Below, one piece after another: positions 34,041 to 47,572 of a stretch of 64,000 nucleotides of DNA. The translations under genes and the position numbers were made by a program. How positions within the stretch are numbered: position 1 is the stretch's first letter; the number at the start of each line of letters is the position of its first letter. This stretch comes from Moniliella sp. 'wahieum' (Eukaryota > Basidiomycota > Moniliellomycetes > Moniliellales > Moniliellaceae). The notes beneath the pieces were generated by a model that was not told the origin of the DNA, ran no database searches, and worked only from the letters and a program-made list of their open reading frames with translations. The stretch is taken from contig RSEE01000015.1 of assembly GCA_003971905.1 (NCBI GenBank), forward strand, positions 62,001-126,000, given 5' to 3'.

Positions 34041-36035
34041 TCACCGAATAAGATTCGCTCCCAGTTGTACAGCGGCAGGCACCACAGCTATAAATTGAAT
34101 TGCCATCCGCGTCCCCCGGTTCGTGCTAGGGAACCGAGCCAGATCAGAACCCACCGCCATCCCGCGGGAAAAGGTGGCCGTTTGCCGCCGCTGGGTGCCC
34201 TCCAACTTGGGGCAGTCGCGGATCGAGTGGCCCAAGCCACCGCAGTAGGAGCAGCCCTGGCTTGCGCCTCCGGTGCCCACCAGCGCCGCATGGGGATCCT
34301 CGATTTCCGTCAGGAAGGCAGGCACTGGTTGCCCCGCTTCCAGCAGCAGGTACTTCAAGTCCAACAAGGTCTGGTCCGGGGTGGAGCGATTGACAAACGT
34401 GGTCGCCGTCCCCCGCTTGCCCGAGCGGCCTGTGCGGCCAATCTGATGCACATAATCTTCAATCTCTTTGGGCATGGTGTAGTTGATGACATGTTGGATC
34501 TCGTTAAAGTCCAATCCTTTGCTCGCCACCCCCGAGGCAACCATCACGTCTTTTTGGCCCGTCTTGAACGCCTTGATGGCAAACTCGCGTTCCTCTTGCG
34601 ACTTGGAGCCGTGAATGGCGACGGCCGAGATGCCATGCATCAGCAGGTACTCTTGGATATCGTCCACTTCGTTCTTATTGTCACTAAACACAATCGTCGG
34701 CGGTGCGGTCTTGTAGATGGTCTGCACCAGCATGGGCATCTTGGCTTCGGGCGCCACCTCTTCAATCACCTGGTCGATCGCCATGCTCGCCGCCCCCGCC
34801 CGACCCACATTGACCACCACGGGCTTGATCAGACTTTGTTCGGCAAAATCTTGGATTTTGCGCGGCATGGTGGCGCTAAAGAGGAGGGTTTGTCGTTGGT
34901 GCTGGAAAAAGGACATGATGTTGCGCACGTCGTCTTCAAAGCCCATGTCAATCATCCGATCCGCCTCGTCCATGCAGAGGTACTTGCAGCTGGTCAGGTT
35001 CAGCCGTTTTCGCTGCAACATGTCCTGCAGTCGCCCGGGCGTCGCAATCACAATATGGAACCCGCGCGAAAGCACATCCTGTTGTTCTGCCATATTGATC
35101 CCTCCAATCGCCAGCAGCACCTGGACCAAAGGGTAGCCTGCCTGGGCCAACACTTCGCACATGGCCTTGGTGTTTTCGTAGGTTTGACGCGCCAGCTCGC
35201 GCGACGGACACACAATCAGCCCGGTAGGCCCTTCCCCACGATCATACGGCAGCCGCATCTCGTCCTCCGCTGCAAACAGCACAATGGGCAAAGTAAAGGC
35301 GAGCGTTTTTCCCGAACCAGTAAACGCAATCCCAATCATGTCCCGTCCGGCAAAGGCGGTGGGCAGCCCCTGCATCTGGATGGGCGTAGGCTTCTTGATC
35401 TTCTTTTCTTGGCGGAGATAGCGGAGCAGAGGCTCGGGGATGCACATGTCGCGAAAGTTGGTGATGCAAGGCGGTACGTCCTCGCCATCGGTGAGGATAT
35501 GATGGGTCTTGCGCACCGCCTCCATCTCTGCTGCCGACATGTCGGCAATAAACTTGGGGGGCGCCACGAGGTGGTGATGGGTTCCACGTACGATATTCCT
35601 TGGGCCAGTTCGTTGGCACCTGCCAAGCGCTTGTTCTTGGCCAGATGCGCGGCGAGAATTTGACGCTCCTCCTCGGCCAGACGTTGGGCCTCTCTTACTT
35701 TCGTATTTTTCCTTTTCGCGCAGCTCCCGCGCCTCATCCAGCAGCCTCCGGTGCGAGCGCTGGGGGCACCGTTCCTTCCCTCCGGCGCATCGGGGTCTTC
35801 CCCGACTCGTCCTCGCCACCCCGCGCGTCCGATCCGGGCGCCGAGGAGGTACTGGCGGCCGGGGCCAGCGCAGCCTTGCCCACACGCGCGCTCGCTCGCT
35901 CCAGCTGCCGGCGGCGACGCACGTTGAGCGGAACATACTCGTCGTCCGACACATCATAGGGGTCGCGGGCGGCGTCTCAGTGCGGCGCCGCTTGAGCGAC
36001 TGGAGCGAGGACAGACTGTCGGCTGTGGCGGCCAT
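34041..36035 (-). CDS. DDX41: DEAD-box RNA helicase DDX41 (Abstrakt)
   Basis: RNA helicase of late spliceosomes. The helicase core is in one clean frame: Q-motif region KKPTPIQMQGLPTAFAGRD, motif I AFTGSGKT, Ia PSRELARQT, Ib TPGRL, II DEAD in MDEADRMIDMGF, III SAT, IV-V AIHGSKSQEER and ASKGLDF, and VI HQIGRTGRSG (usual R replaced by Q in HRIGRTGR). The C-terminal CCHC knuckle CSYCGGLGHSIRDC is diagnostic of DDX41. The N-terminus MAATADSLSSLQSLKRR is followed by indels, with the acidic SDDEYVPLNVRRRR and the LAQGISYVEPITTSWRPP blocks in other frames. No intron. Starts 310 bp from the divergent prolyl-tRNA synthetase gene. Confidence 0.95.
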   Translation of the reverse strand: MAATADSLSSLQSLKRRRTETPPATPMMCRTTSMFRSTCVAAGSWSERARVWARLRWPRPPVPPRRPDRTRGVARTSRGRPRCAGGKERCPQRSHRRLLDEARELREKEKYESKRGPTSGRGGASNSRRASGQEQALGRCQRTGPRNIVRGTHHHLVAPPKFIADMSAAEMEAVRKTHHILTDGEDVPPCITNFRDMCIPEPLLRYLRQEKKIKKPTPIQMQGLPTAFAGRDMIGIAFTGSGKTLAFTLPIVLFAAEDEMRLPYDRGEGPTGLIVCPSRELARQTYENTKAMCEVLAQAGYPLVQVLLAIGGINMAEQQDVLSRGFHIVIATPGRLQDMLQRKRLNLTSCKYLCMDEADRMIDMGFEDDVRNIMSFFQHQRQTLLFSATMPRKIQDFAEQSLIKPVVVNVGRAGAASMAIDQVIEEVAPEAKMPMLVQTIYKTAPPTIVFSDNKNEVDDIQEYLLMHGISAVAIHGSKSQEEREFAIKAFKTGQKDVMVASGVASKGLDFNEIQHVINYTMPKEIEDYVHQIGRTGRSGKRGTATTFVNRSTPDQTLLDLKYLLLEAGQPVPAFLTEIEDPHAALVGTGGASQGCSYCGGLGHSIRDCPKLEGTQRRQTATFSRGMAVGSDLARFPSTNRGTRMAIQFIAVVPAAVQLGANLIR

Positions 36036-36345
36036 GGGGGAGGGGGGGGGGGTGGCGGTGGCGGTGGCGATGGTAGCGGCAGGCTACGGCGTACCATCCA
36101 TGCCCATCTCTGGTTACCGGTTACAGCACCTGTGTTGCAGGCTGGGTGCGTGCCTTTTTTTATCACACACGCGCGGAACCCGCGGCGGAATCCGAGTGGT
36201 CGCCTGACGTGTGAGTCATTCCAGCCCGCACAGGGACAATGCGCGGATGCGGCGGGCGCCAGTTCTTTGTTCTTGGCCCCATCTACCCCTCCCACGCCCA
36301 CCCTCTCCACCTCCACCTGTCGTGTGCCGCTGCCGCTGCTCCGCC
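36036..36345. promoter_or_regulatory. Bidirectional promoter of DDX41 and prolyl-tRNA synthetase
   Basis: 310 bp between divergent starts. Includes a pyrimidine-rich CCTCCCACGCCCACCCTCTCC tract directly upstream of the plus-strand start. No other site recognised. Confidence 0.45.
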
Positions 36346-38463
36346 ATGCCGACGCTTGCCGACATCCAGGCCCAGCTCGCCACTCTCTCCATCGCTGGCC
36401 ACGACGCGCCTGTCGCGCACGCGCCCGCCAGCAGCCCGGCCGAGTACAAGACCGCCGTCGCTGCGGTCCACTCGGGCCCGGCCGCTTACCTCAAGACGCT
36501 CGTGTTCAAGCCCAAGGGCAAGGCCACGCCGCTCATTGTCGTTGCTGCCCGACACGACCGAGACGAGCTCCGGACCGCTGGGTAAGAAATTAGGCTCAAG
36601 GACCTGCGCCTCGCTTCGGCCGACGTGCTGGCGGCCGCGCTCAACGCTACCAAGGACGATGTGCGCCGCTGTCCATCACGAAGGCCAACGCGGAGCAGGT
36701 GACGGTCGCCCTGGATAGCGTCCTGGCTGCATCGACTGCCAACGCCGTGCACGCTGGCTCGAGCGACAAGACGCTCCTCTTGTCGGGCCAGGACATTGCC
36801 ACCTACCTGCCAGCACGGGGGTCAAGACCGAGGTGATTGACTTTGCTGCGCTGCAGACCGAGGCGGCGGCCGCAGCGCCCGCGGCAGCCAAGAAGGCGCC
36901 TGCCCCCAAAAAGAATGCCAAGATTGAGGATGCGTCGTTGATTGGGATTACGGTGCGCAAGGAGGGCGACTTTTCGGATTGGTACCAGCAGGTGCTCCGC
37001 AAGGGCGACATGATTGACTTTTACAATGTGTCGGGCTGCTATGTGATCAAGCCGTGGTCTTACTTTGTATGGGAGTGCATCCAAGGCTTTTTCGATGCGG
37101 AGATCAAGAAGCTGGGGGTGGAGGACTGCTACTTCCCCATGTTTGTTTCGCAGGATGTGCTGGAACGGGAGAAGGACCACATTGAAGGCTTTGCGCCCGA
37201 GGTGGCCTGGGTCACCCGTGCCGGCCAATCCGAACTGGAACGGCCGGTTGCCATTCGCCCGACGAGTGAGACGGTTATGTACCCCTACTATGCCAAGTGG
37301 ATCACGTCGCACCGCGACCTGCCGCTGAAGCTGAACAGTGGAACTCGGTGGTGCGGTGGGAGTTCAAGCACCCGCAGCCGTTCCTCGCACTCGGGAGTTC
37401 CTGTGGCAAGAGGCCACACTGCGTTCCTCACCCGCAAGGAGGCCGAGGAGGAAGTGTACACCATCCTCGACTTGTACCGCAAGTGTATACTGACCTGCTG
37501 GCCCTGCCGGTCGTGCCGGGTGTCAAGTCGGAAAAGGAAAAGTTTGCCGGCGGCCTGTTCACCACGACAGTCGAGGGCTTTATCCCTGCTGTCGGCCGTG
37601 GCATCCAGGGGCACGTCGCACTGCCTCGGCCAAAACTTTAGCAAGATGTTTGACATTACCGTCGAGGACCCGGCGCGGACGCTTCGGTGCGCGGGACCCA
37701 AGAGGGCAAGATCCACGTGTGGCAAAACTCGTGGGGCCTGTCGACGCGCACGCTGGGTGTGATGGTGATGGTGCATGGGGACGACAAGGGCTGGTCATGC
37801 CCCCGCGCGTGGCCAAGCTGCAGGTGGTGATCATCCCAGTTGGCATCACGGTCAAGACGACGGATGCGGAGCGGAAGGAAATCCACGATGCGTGTGACGC
37901 GCTCTGGAGCAGCTCGTCGCCGCGGGCATCCGGGCCAAGTTTGATGACCGGGACAACTACAGCCCCGCGTGGAAGTTCAACGACTGGGAGCTGCGGGGTG
38001 TGCCGGTGCGGTGGAGCTGGGCCCGCTGGACCTGAAGAAGAAGTCGGTGTTCGGCGCGGCGGGATACGTTCAAGAAGGCAGCGCTGCCGCTGGCGGGGAT
38101 CGAGAAGAGTGTGGCGGAGCTGCTGGAGACGATCCAGTCGGACATGTACACCAAGGCGGAGGCGGAGTATGCGGCGCACCGCAAGGTGTGCACCGAGTGG
38201 GACGAGTTTACGACGCTGCTGAACGCCAAGAACCATGTGATCATCCCGTGGTGCAAGGAGGAGGCGTGTGAGGATGCGATCAAGGACCGCTCGGCGCGGA
38301 CGGTGGAGAATGAGGAGGAGGTGGACGAGCGTGCGCCGTCGATGGGCGCCAAGTCGCTGTGCATCCCCAACGACCAGGCGGCGTATCCGCCGATCGAGGG
38401 CAAGGTGGCCCGCAGTGCGGCAAGAAGGCGCTGGCGTGGACGATGTTTGGGCGGTCGTACTAG
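36346..38463 (+). CDS. Cytosolic prolyl-tRNA synthetase
   Basis: Charges tRNA-Pro. The N-terminal part ([40 protein letters not shown]) resembles the YbaK/ProX-like editing domain found at this position in fungal ProRS. The class II core follows after an Ala/Lys linker: [40 protein letters not shown] (motif 1 region), [16 protein letters not shown] (motif 2 start), [40 protein letters not shown] and [19 protein letters not shown] (motif 3). The anticodon-binding domain has [20 protein letters not shown], and the C-terminus [12 protein letters not shown]...TMFGRSY is typical. About 705 residues against 688 in yeast. At least seven frame breaks, none with splice signals. Confidence 0.93.
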
Positions 38464-39250
38464 GAGGGTGGGGTGGCCTGGGCGAATGAATGTCCGGTGC
38501 ATGCGGTGGTGACGTAGATAGGAGAGGGATGGGAGCTGCAAGGGGGTGGGAGTGCTGTGCTGTGCTGCGGACACAGGGCGCGGCGCCTGCCCGCGCAGGC
38601 AAGGCCAGCGCACGCAGTACACAGCCGAGCTGGTGTGCGTGCATGATGTCACACCGCCTGTCCGCACGCGCGCCGTGCCGGTGCGCGCTGGGGTCACCCC
38701 GCGCCATTATCTCATCGCATCAGCCATCCTCAGCGCCACGAACCAGCCATCATCCATCCGCAGTTCAATCCCCCCGTAGCCACCGCGACTTGCCGGACGC
38801 AGACGCACGCTGCGATCACCACCTATATATCACGGGGAAGATGCCCGTGCACAGCGCACAGCCAAACCCACGTGCTGAGTCCTGCCTTGCGGCGCGCCTC
38901 AGCGCCTCAGCCGTGTGCGCGGCGAGAAGAAGGCTTGGCCCACGCAGGGTGCTCTCTCCCTGCCCGTCCCACGCGCCAAGCCTCGCACCTCGCAACTGCG
39001 TCTACCCGGGGTCCAACGTACTGGACGCACTGAGAAGCCCTCTCGAGTGACTAGCAATGATAGGCCGCTGGTAGAGCCCACAGAGCGCAGTCCGTGTATT
39101 TATACGCCCTCCGCCCGCTCCCGCCGCTGCGCTCCTCGCCTCCTCCTCCCCCCCCCCCCTTCCAACGGCCAGCCTCATCCACTCCGTCGCGCTGCCCTGC
39201 CTGCGCCTGCTGCCCCGCCGCCCACTGCACCCGCCCCTACCATCAGCAGC
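38464..39250. other. Intergenic region upstream of secreted glycosidase
   Basis: No gene recognised. A TATA-like TATTTATA near 39097, about 150 bp before the glycosidase start, and a CT/C-rich leader at 39120-39200 are visible. Confidence 0.5.
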
Positions 39251-40793
39251 ATGGTCTCCCTTCGTGCCGCCACCAGCGTCCTGGCCTTGGGCCTCTGGGG
39301 CCTTGCCGCCGGCGTGCCGGCGCCCGTCGGTGCGCTGCCTGCCGAACTGGACCTGCCCGGCACCCACCTGCTCCTGCGTCGTTCTTCACGACGGCACCCA
39401 TGTCAGCCGCAAAGTCAACACCACCTTGGTCAACACGGCGCTGTCTGCCATCTCGGCCGGGCAGCGGCCCAGCTGGGTCCAAGGCACGTATGCCGCCACG
39501 CTCCTTGAGCTCGAGGCGCCGAGCGAGTGGAACTACTTTACAGGCAACAAGGATGGCTTGGCGTACGGCACTGGTTCCCCGTCCCCCAAAGCCCGCCTTC
39601 CCACAGTGCAGATCAGCTGGCCAACTCGGCGGTGGGCACCCAGGACGGTTCGGGCCGGTTGTGTTCGTATGTGACGGGGGAGGAGCAGGTCATGGCGGCG
39701 CCAGTCTCGATTCGCTCTCCTGTGCGGTCCCGGTCCTTTTGGCGGCTGTCAGCACGGGCGAGATCTCGGGCCACAAAAACGCCAGTGACAGCGGCACCTT
39801 TACCGATGCCGCCGCGCCAACTGGCGTTTGTGTTGGAGCAGACACCGCGCACGCCCTCGGGCGCGATCAGCCAGCGGACCGCGACACAAGAGTTGTGGTC
39901 GGATGGAATGTACATGGCTTCCGCCTTGGGCGTCTATGGCACGGTCTATGACAACCAGACGTTACTCCAGCTCGCGTACGACCAAATGCGGCTCTATCGC
40001 CAAGGCCTGGTCCAACCGTCGGGCCTTCTGTCCCACATTGTCAATGTGACTGGCAACAGCTCCGACCCGTCTCTGTGGGTACGTCTTCGATGCCTAACCC
40101 CCCTCCCCCCTAACCCTTGCACCTTCTCTGACTTTGTGTGTGTGTGTGTGCGATTTCCCTACCAGGCCACCGGAAACGGCTGGGCAGCCGCCGGCTTTCT
40201 GCGTACGGTGGCCAGCATTGTCCAGAGCAGTCACGCTTCTGGGATGCTGGCGCAAATCAACGACCTATTTAGCTGGACGGACCAGATCCTGGACGCTGCC
40301 TTTTCTCAGGCGGATGGCTCGACGGGCTTGATTCACAACCACCTCAACGATACCTCGTCCTTTCTCGATGCGGCCGGGAGTGCACTGTTGTCCTACTCTG
40401 CCTTTCGCGTGGCCAGCATGGCGGCCAACCAGACCCAGCACGTGGCGGCCGCAGAAAAAATTACCAGACGATCCAGGGCGCGCTGGGGCCCGCCGGGCTG
40501 CTGCTGGGCGACCTGAATACCGTCAATGTCTTGAACTTTAATGCTCCGGGCCCCACCTCGCCCGAAGCCTTGTCCTTCATCCTGCTCATGGCCGCAGCGC
40601 GACGCGACTATGCCAACGGCAACGTTACCGGTCTCTATGGGCCCGGCACCCCAACCAGTACCAGCCCCGGCCGAGCCGAACGGAACGGTGGTGCCTGGCG
40701 CACGCACCTCGTCCGTCGCTCGCCTCACCTCGCTCCCCGCATCCATTCCTGCTGGCTGGGTCGCTCCTGGCCATGTCGTGCTTGTTTTGGTGA
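39251..40793 (+). CDS. Secreted six-hairpin glycosidase, GH88/GH105-like, probably GPI-anchored
   Basis: Predicted extracellular (alpha/alpha)6-barrel enzyme; GH88/GH105 members hydrolyse unsaturated uronyl residues of pectin fragments. Start MVSLRAATSVLALGLWGLAA is a signal peptide. Landmarks are SWVQGTYAATLLELEAPSEW, QELWSDGMYMASALGVYG (like the WADDLYMG block of GH105), GLLSHIVNVTGNSSDPSLW, ATGNGWAAAGFLRTVASI (like the W-R-GNGW motif) and HNHLNDTSSFLDAAGSALLS. The end is taken at 40793, where one frame gives the hydrophobic PFLLAGSLLAMSCLFW tail, like a GPI signal. Intron 40079-40165 (87 nt, GTACGT...CAG, containing a GT repeat) is stop-free in frame. Frame breaks near 39370, 39580, 39700 and 40460. 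Family assignment is by motif memory only. Confidence 0.65.
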
Positions 40794-42163
40794 TGCAGGT
40801 CCCGCGCCTCGTCTCTTCGCGTTTGGTATACCTGTTGGGCCCCCCATTCTCCTCCCCATTCCTCCCCATTCCCATTCATGCCTGTTGTTGTTCCCCCCTG
40901 CTCTTCCTCCACCTTAGTATCCCCACACCTCCTCTCTGTTGCATTGTTGACACGGGCACCAAGAACGGGATCCGAGCACCTCTCGTGCTGTACCGATCGG
41001 CACGGGCCGTCGAGGCAACCTCACGACTCTCTTCTCTCTCTTTTCTTTCTTTCTTTTCTTTTCTTTTCTTTTCTTTTCTTTTTTTTCTTTTCTTTTCTTT
41101 TCTTTCTTTTCTTTTCTTTCTTTTCTTCTTCACTTTTCTTTCCCACCCCGCATTTCCCCACAGCGTCCGTATACTTGTCTTTGTGTTCTTGTGCATACTT
41201 ATTCGAACCACATGGTTACTTCATGGATGAACACATCGTGTGTTTGGATGCGTCTTTTGGCACCCCATTTCGCTCCCTTTAGTCGGATTTGTGGATCCGG
41301 ATTACGTATGGCGGGCTCGCTGGCTGGCTATACAGGCACACATCTCTCGATTCGTCCTCTCTTTCTGCCCTGCACACAAATTAACAGTCACTATACTATG
41401 AAGTGACGCTGGTCACCAGTTGGGCTTTTTGTACAGACCGAGTGCAAATAGGAACCCCTGACCCCTCCGGCTCTTTGCCCTCGGGCCCCTCGGCCCTTCT
41501 ACCTTCTTACATGCAGGATCCAACGTCCACCGCCAACAGACCGAGGGAGCACACGCGGGGGTGAGACGGCTGGGGGATTGGGGGGTTGTAGACGAGTGGA
41601 GAGTGGAGGTGCTTTGGGGTCGAGAACGGGCAGGGGGGGGGCTGGTACCGGTTCCCTCCTTGAACCGGTTATCGCGGCAGGTAGAAAAGAGGCAGAAAGA
41701 GACATGGACTGAGGGTATGGTATGTTGGCATGCCGTGCATTCTGCATGACAAGCGAGCCTCTCAGTGTGCACTGGCACACAGAATGGCGCAGTTGATCAT
41801 GGAGATATTGAGACGATGGCGATACCATCAGAGAATCGCGTGGGGGGAAGAGACCGTGGTCGAGCTCCCAGACGAGCGAATCCGCATGGGGCGGGCCTCA
41901 TTCCCCCAGTTCTTACTGACCGTAATGACCTCTTCCCCCTTGCTTGTCGGAACGCACAACCACCCCTCTCTGCCCTCACAGTCAGCTGAGGCCGCAGCCT
42001 GATTCAATCACGGCCTTCATCACCACAGGGTCACACCGATCCCACTACATCCATCTATTGCCATTCGCGCCCGACCCTCACAAATCAGGAGCTTTTGCAT
42101 TTGGTGGGCCTGCTAGTCCTTGAGGCTGAGGTTCCATGGGCACAGGGGACGCACGCCCTAGTA
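40794..42163. other. Intergenic region with pyrimidine tract
   Basis: Between the convergent glycosidase and ATP synthase beta genes. It holds a long TTTTC repeat tract (41030-41140). No gene or RNA recognised. Confidence 0.5.
41030..41140. repeat. TTTTC/TTTC polypyrimidine microsatellite
   Basis: About 110 bp of almost pure T/C on the plus strand built from TTTTC and TTTC units with one longer T-run. Length may be unreliable in this assembly. Confidence 0.9.
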
Positions 42164-43815
<1,652 letters not shown>

Positions 43816-46422
43816 GCTAGGCGAGACGGGGGGGCCGAAGCAGAGGGGGCGGCGGCTCGGCGGTGTGGGCGTCGTGTGCTGGCGGCCTGCTGCCTGCCGC
43901 CTGCCTGCGCTCGGCCCGCAGCGGGAAGAACAGCGGCCGCCGCCGGCACAGGCGCAGGTGCCGCACCCGCACACTGGCCCCGTGCGGGCGTGCTGCCAGC
44001 GTGCGGTTGGGCCCTCGCACGGCGCCAGTGGCGCGCGTGGGTTACTAAGCTCACCTAAGCCTCCACTGCTCTTCGCGCGCCCATTCCGCCGTTCCGCCCT
44101 CCGACCCCACACCGCCATTGGTAACCCAAAGCCCAATTTGGATGCCGCATCCATTCGTAGTCCCAGCGTATCCTCGCACTCTCTCCGCCCACACTATGCA
44201 CTCTAGCAGCCTGCTGAGCAGACTCGCGATAGATGCATATTCCTCTTTTTTTGACCCCGAGGTGAGACCCCCCTGTAGTTAGGGGTATAAACCCTTGGAC
44301 AGACCAATCGGTGTCTCGTACGTTGGGTCCTGCTTCAGATCCTGGTTGAAGCTACGGATGTATAAAGGCGAGGGAGAAACCCTCTAGTTTGGTTGGCTGC
44401 CGAAGGCCGCAGCTCAGCCCCTCCGAGGGTAGGAGCCGCGTACGTAGGTCGTTAGACCAGTTGCAGGGGTTCAGAAGCCCCGAAGTTACCCGTTCCTCGC
44501 AACGTTACCACATTCGGTACGCTTGTAGTAGGGAGAAACAGACAGAGTCCTAAAGAAGAGCAAGCGCTACTGATGAGAGTAACCGCGGCTTGAAGAGTGG
44601 TCGACGTAAGTTGTAAATTCGTACGCGTAAGGGTGGTAGAAGGTGGAAGGGCAAGAGAGTAATTGGTAGTCGGAGAGACCAACGGTAATAGACAGGATGG
44701 TCGACAAGGACCACAGCTAGCAAGCCTTAGACATGGTTGTTGCTGATATACAAAAGCAACCAGGCCTTAAGTGCCTCATGACAGGTATAAACAGAATGCG
44801 GGGCACTTTCCAGAGAGGTAAAGACTAATGCACAGCCCGTACTCTCAAAGGCGCTGACACTGCGTAGTCGGGCGCAGCAGGAAGGGTTCTGCCAAGACTG
44901 GCTGCAATGAACACAAAGCATCGTACCGATAAGCCCATGCGACCATGGCGAGCGCGGATGATCTCTGCAACATGGATAAGGTGTCGACTGGCTCTTTCTC
45001 GCTAGTCTAACAGGACTGGCGCTTGGGCTGAGATGTCTACGACATGCGGGGCTCAGCGTCCCGAGATAAACGGAGCGCCCCGTAACACTTACCCCTTTCG
45101 CTACAGCTGTATGGACGAGTCTTTTCCCCTTTCTTCATGGTATTTATCATCCTCGGAGCGCGCCACGGAGACTGGCTAGTGCATGGCAGGATTTGGGCGT
45201 AGTATATGGGGAACTTGTGTGATTTGCTGCCGTCGTCGATGGAGTATCGAATGTGCATTCCGGCGGCAGGAAGAACAAAACGAGCAAGAATGCTCTAAAT
45301 GTAGCCCGCTGGAGTAATAAGCACGTAAAGCGATTACTTGTATCTGTTAGTAAATCGCTTTTTGCGCGCGAGAAGATCAAGGTGCACCTCCGGAATGATT
45401 AATGACCGACGGACCGTCTTTGCCTGTGGGTAATCAATCGTCTCAGGGGCGCAGCAGCGTGACCGGATCGAGCACAGGTGGTACCAAAAACCCGAAAGCA
45501 ATCCATTCGGCTTTGGGACGGATACACGCATATTCACCCGAGCTGGTATCTTGCACCTGCCAGAGCCGACATGCGGCCGGACTATTCACCAAAAGTCGCG
45601 GCTGGATGGAGTCAACGGTGCCGTTGTCAAAGCAACAACAGGGAACACCTGACGTCTGCAGTGGGCTAGATACAGCAGAGTCAGACGAGGCAGGTTCTTA
45701 TCGGGGCTGGGGAGGCAGGCTGACTTCAGCGGCCAACTTAACATGTGGACCGGCCCAGACAGGTAACGTTTTCATTGAGGTTGTTCCACTGCAAAAAAAC
45801 ACAAAACGGCGCTGAAGAAAACGCGGAAAACGGCATGGATGCAATCGACGGCGTCACTGGACTCGTGAACGACCATTGTTGCCGGAAACCAGATGCCTTG
45901 CTTCCTGGCCCTGGTCGACCAGCTCGGGGCAGAGTAGAGAGGGTGGCCACCTTGATCAGTACTCGGTTGAGTTGGCCTCGCACCATGGCACATTTCCATT
46001 TCCATTTCAGCGGCGAATATCAACGAAGGAACGGGGCCAGGGCGCGGGGGCAGAGGGGCAGTGTCACGTGGCGTCGCCCGAGGGGCGGTCGGGCGCGCAG
46101 GAGCCATTCAATATTCATCCAAGCGTCGCCACCGCCAGGCCAGACCACGCGTGCGGCGCGGGGCCAGTGTGCCGTCGCGGTGGCCTGTGCGTCAACCATG
46201 GCCGCTGGCCCAGAGCCCAGCCGTCGGCGCAGCGAGTGCGCCACGCCGCGCATCCAGCAGCACCCATCCTCCTTCGCCCCCTTCTGGCGCCGGCGGTCTT
46301 CCTTCCTCCTTCCTTCCACCACCCATCCCTTCGACTTGCCCGCGCTCGCCCCATCGCAGTCCCACCGCGCCCCGCCCCGCCCGCCCGCCCCCCCGCCCCC
46401 CGTCAAGTCTACTCGACCCGCC
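43816..46422. other. Intergenic region, 2.6 kb, with AT-richer insert
   Basis: The first 400 bp are the ATP2 promoter. From about 44230 to 46000 the composition is less GC-rich than the surroundings and includes the candidate LTR relic listed separately. The last 400 bp, with CCGCCC-rich sequence, are the promoter of the RRM gene. No host gene recognised. Confidence 0.45.
44270..45087 (-). mobile_element. Candidate LTR (Ty3/gypsy-like), relic
   Basis: On the minus strand a purine tract directly precedes TGTTACGGGGCGC, a common type of LTR start in fungal Ty3/gypsy elements. The presumed far end is CTAACTACA about 820 bp on, giving TGT...ACA ends, with TATA-like sequences inside. Sequence on the upstream side (45088 to about 46000) could be degenerate internal region, but no pol motif was recognised. 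The element appears broken or solo. No second LTR or target-site duplication was found in the window, so this remains tentative. Confidence 0.35.
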
Positions 46423-47572
46423 ATGTCTGCTGCTGTCGACATGCTGCCCCACCACGGTTGCCCCGCCTCCTGCGACCTCAGCCCCGCCCACCGACTGGCT
46501 CCGCCTGTCGAGCGCACGCCTGCTGACCTCGAAGAACTTGCCAAGGTATGTCCGCTTTGCTTGCATGGCGCGCGCAACCCCTGCTGACATACACTGTCCA
46601 CTGCTCCTCAGAAAGTCTTCGTCCGCCAGCTCAGCTCCTCCTCAAAGAAGCTGAACTTAAGGCCGTCTTTGCTCCCACTCTAACTGTGTACGTGATGCAT
46701 CGTTTGTGCCACTCGCAATTCGGCATGCTGACTTTTTACCCCTCTCCACTGCAGGTCAAGCGTGCAGATCATTCGTCGCGGCCCTCGTCACCAAGGCTAC
46801 GGCTTTGTTACCTTTGCCACGGCCGACGATGCGGCGACGGCGATCGAAAAGTTCAACAATACGAGGTCGCTGGTCGGGCGTTGGTCATTGAGGCCTGAAG
46901 CACACCACCGCCTGAATCGTTCCAGAACCGCAAGGCGCGGAAGGAGCGCACGATCAAGGCCGACGGTTCCTCTTCTACTCCCGCCAGCGGGGCTGAGGAA
47001 CCCGCCGAGGAGGCTCGTTCGAAGCCCAAGCCCCCCGGCCGCAAGGCGTCACAAAAGAAGACGGCCAAGAAGCCAGCTGCAGCTGCAGCTTCTGACAAGG
47101 ACGCGAGGCAAAAAGGATGGCCCGACCGGTCCTCCTTCCCAGACGTTGGTCTTTGTCGCCAACTTGGCTTACAGTGTTGAGCAGCCCGAGCTGCGCGCCT
47201 TTTTCGAGAAGGACACGGACCTGACTGTCAAGGGCGTGTACATTGCCCGTTCTATTGTACGCAGGGTGCGCAAGTTGACCGATGCGGAAAAAGAGGCGGC
47301 GCGGCGGCGGCAGAGGCCGCACCCGATTCGCCTGCAGTGCCCAAGAAGACGGTGGGCGAACGTCGGAGCCGTGGGTATGCGTTTGTTGATTTTGCTACCC
47401 ATGAACAGCAGGAGGCCATCAAGTTGTTCAACGACAAGGAGTTCCATGGGCGCAAATTGGTCCTCAAGGTGGCCCTCGAGAATGAGGACCGCAAGAAAAA
47501 CCTGGAGGAGACTCAGAGCAAAAGAAGGACAAGGAGGTTAAGGCCCCTGCCAAGGATGAAACCGAGGAGTAA
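46423..47572 (+). CDS. Two-RRM RNA-binding protein (Sbp1/Rnp1-like architecture)
   Basis: Two RNA-recognition motifs joined by a Lys/Ala/Pro-rich linker. Exon 1 from MSAAVDMLPHHG to ELAK; intron 46546-46611; exon 2 gives KVFVRQLS and ELKAVFAPTLTV; intron 46688-46754; exon 3 continues SSVQIIRRGPRHQGYGFVTF (RNP1) and DDAATAIEKFNNT. Both introns start GTATGT/GTACGT and the second has matching phase. RRM2 has RNP2 LVFVANLAY and RNP1 SRGYAFVDFATHEQQEAIKL, with a Lys/Arg/Glu-rich insertion between. The C-terminus is EETQSKKKDKEVKAPAKDETEE in the preferred frame. The split RRM2 with a basic insert resembles yeast Sbp1, a translation repressor, but identity is not established. Several single-base breaks. 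Confidence 0.75.

Noticed and set aside
33978-35663. 561-codon plus-strand open frame opposite DDX41
   Set aside because: Composition is His/Arg/Gln-rich as expected from the reverse complement of the helicase; the minus strand has all DEAD-box motifs.
37580-38707. 375-codon minus-strand frame opposite prolyl-tRNA synthetase
   Set aside because: Low-complexity His/Arg/Leu/Pro text; the plus strand encodes conserved ProRS motifs throughout.
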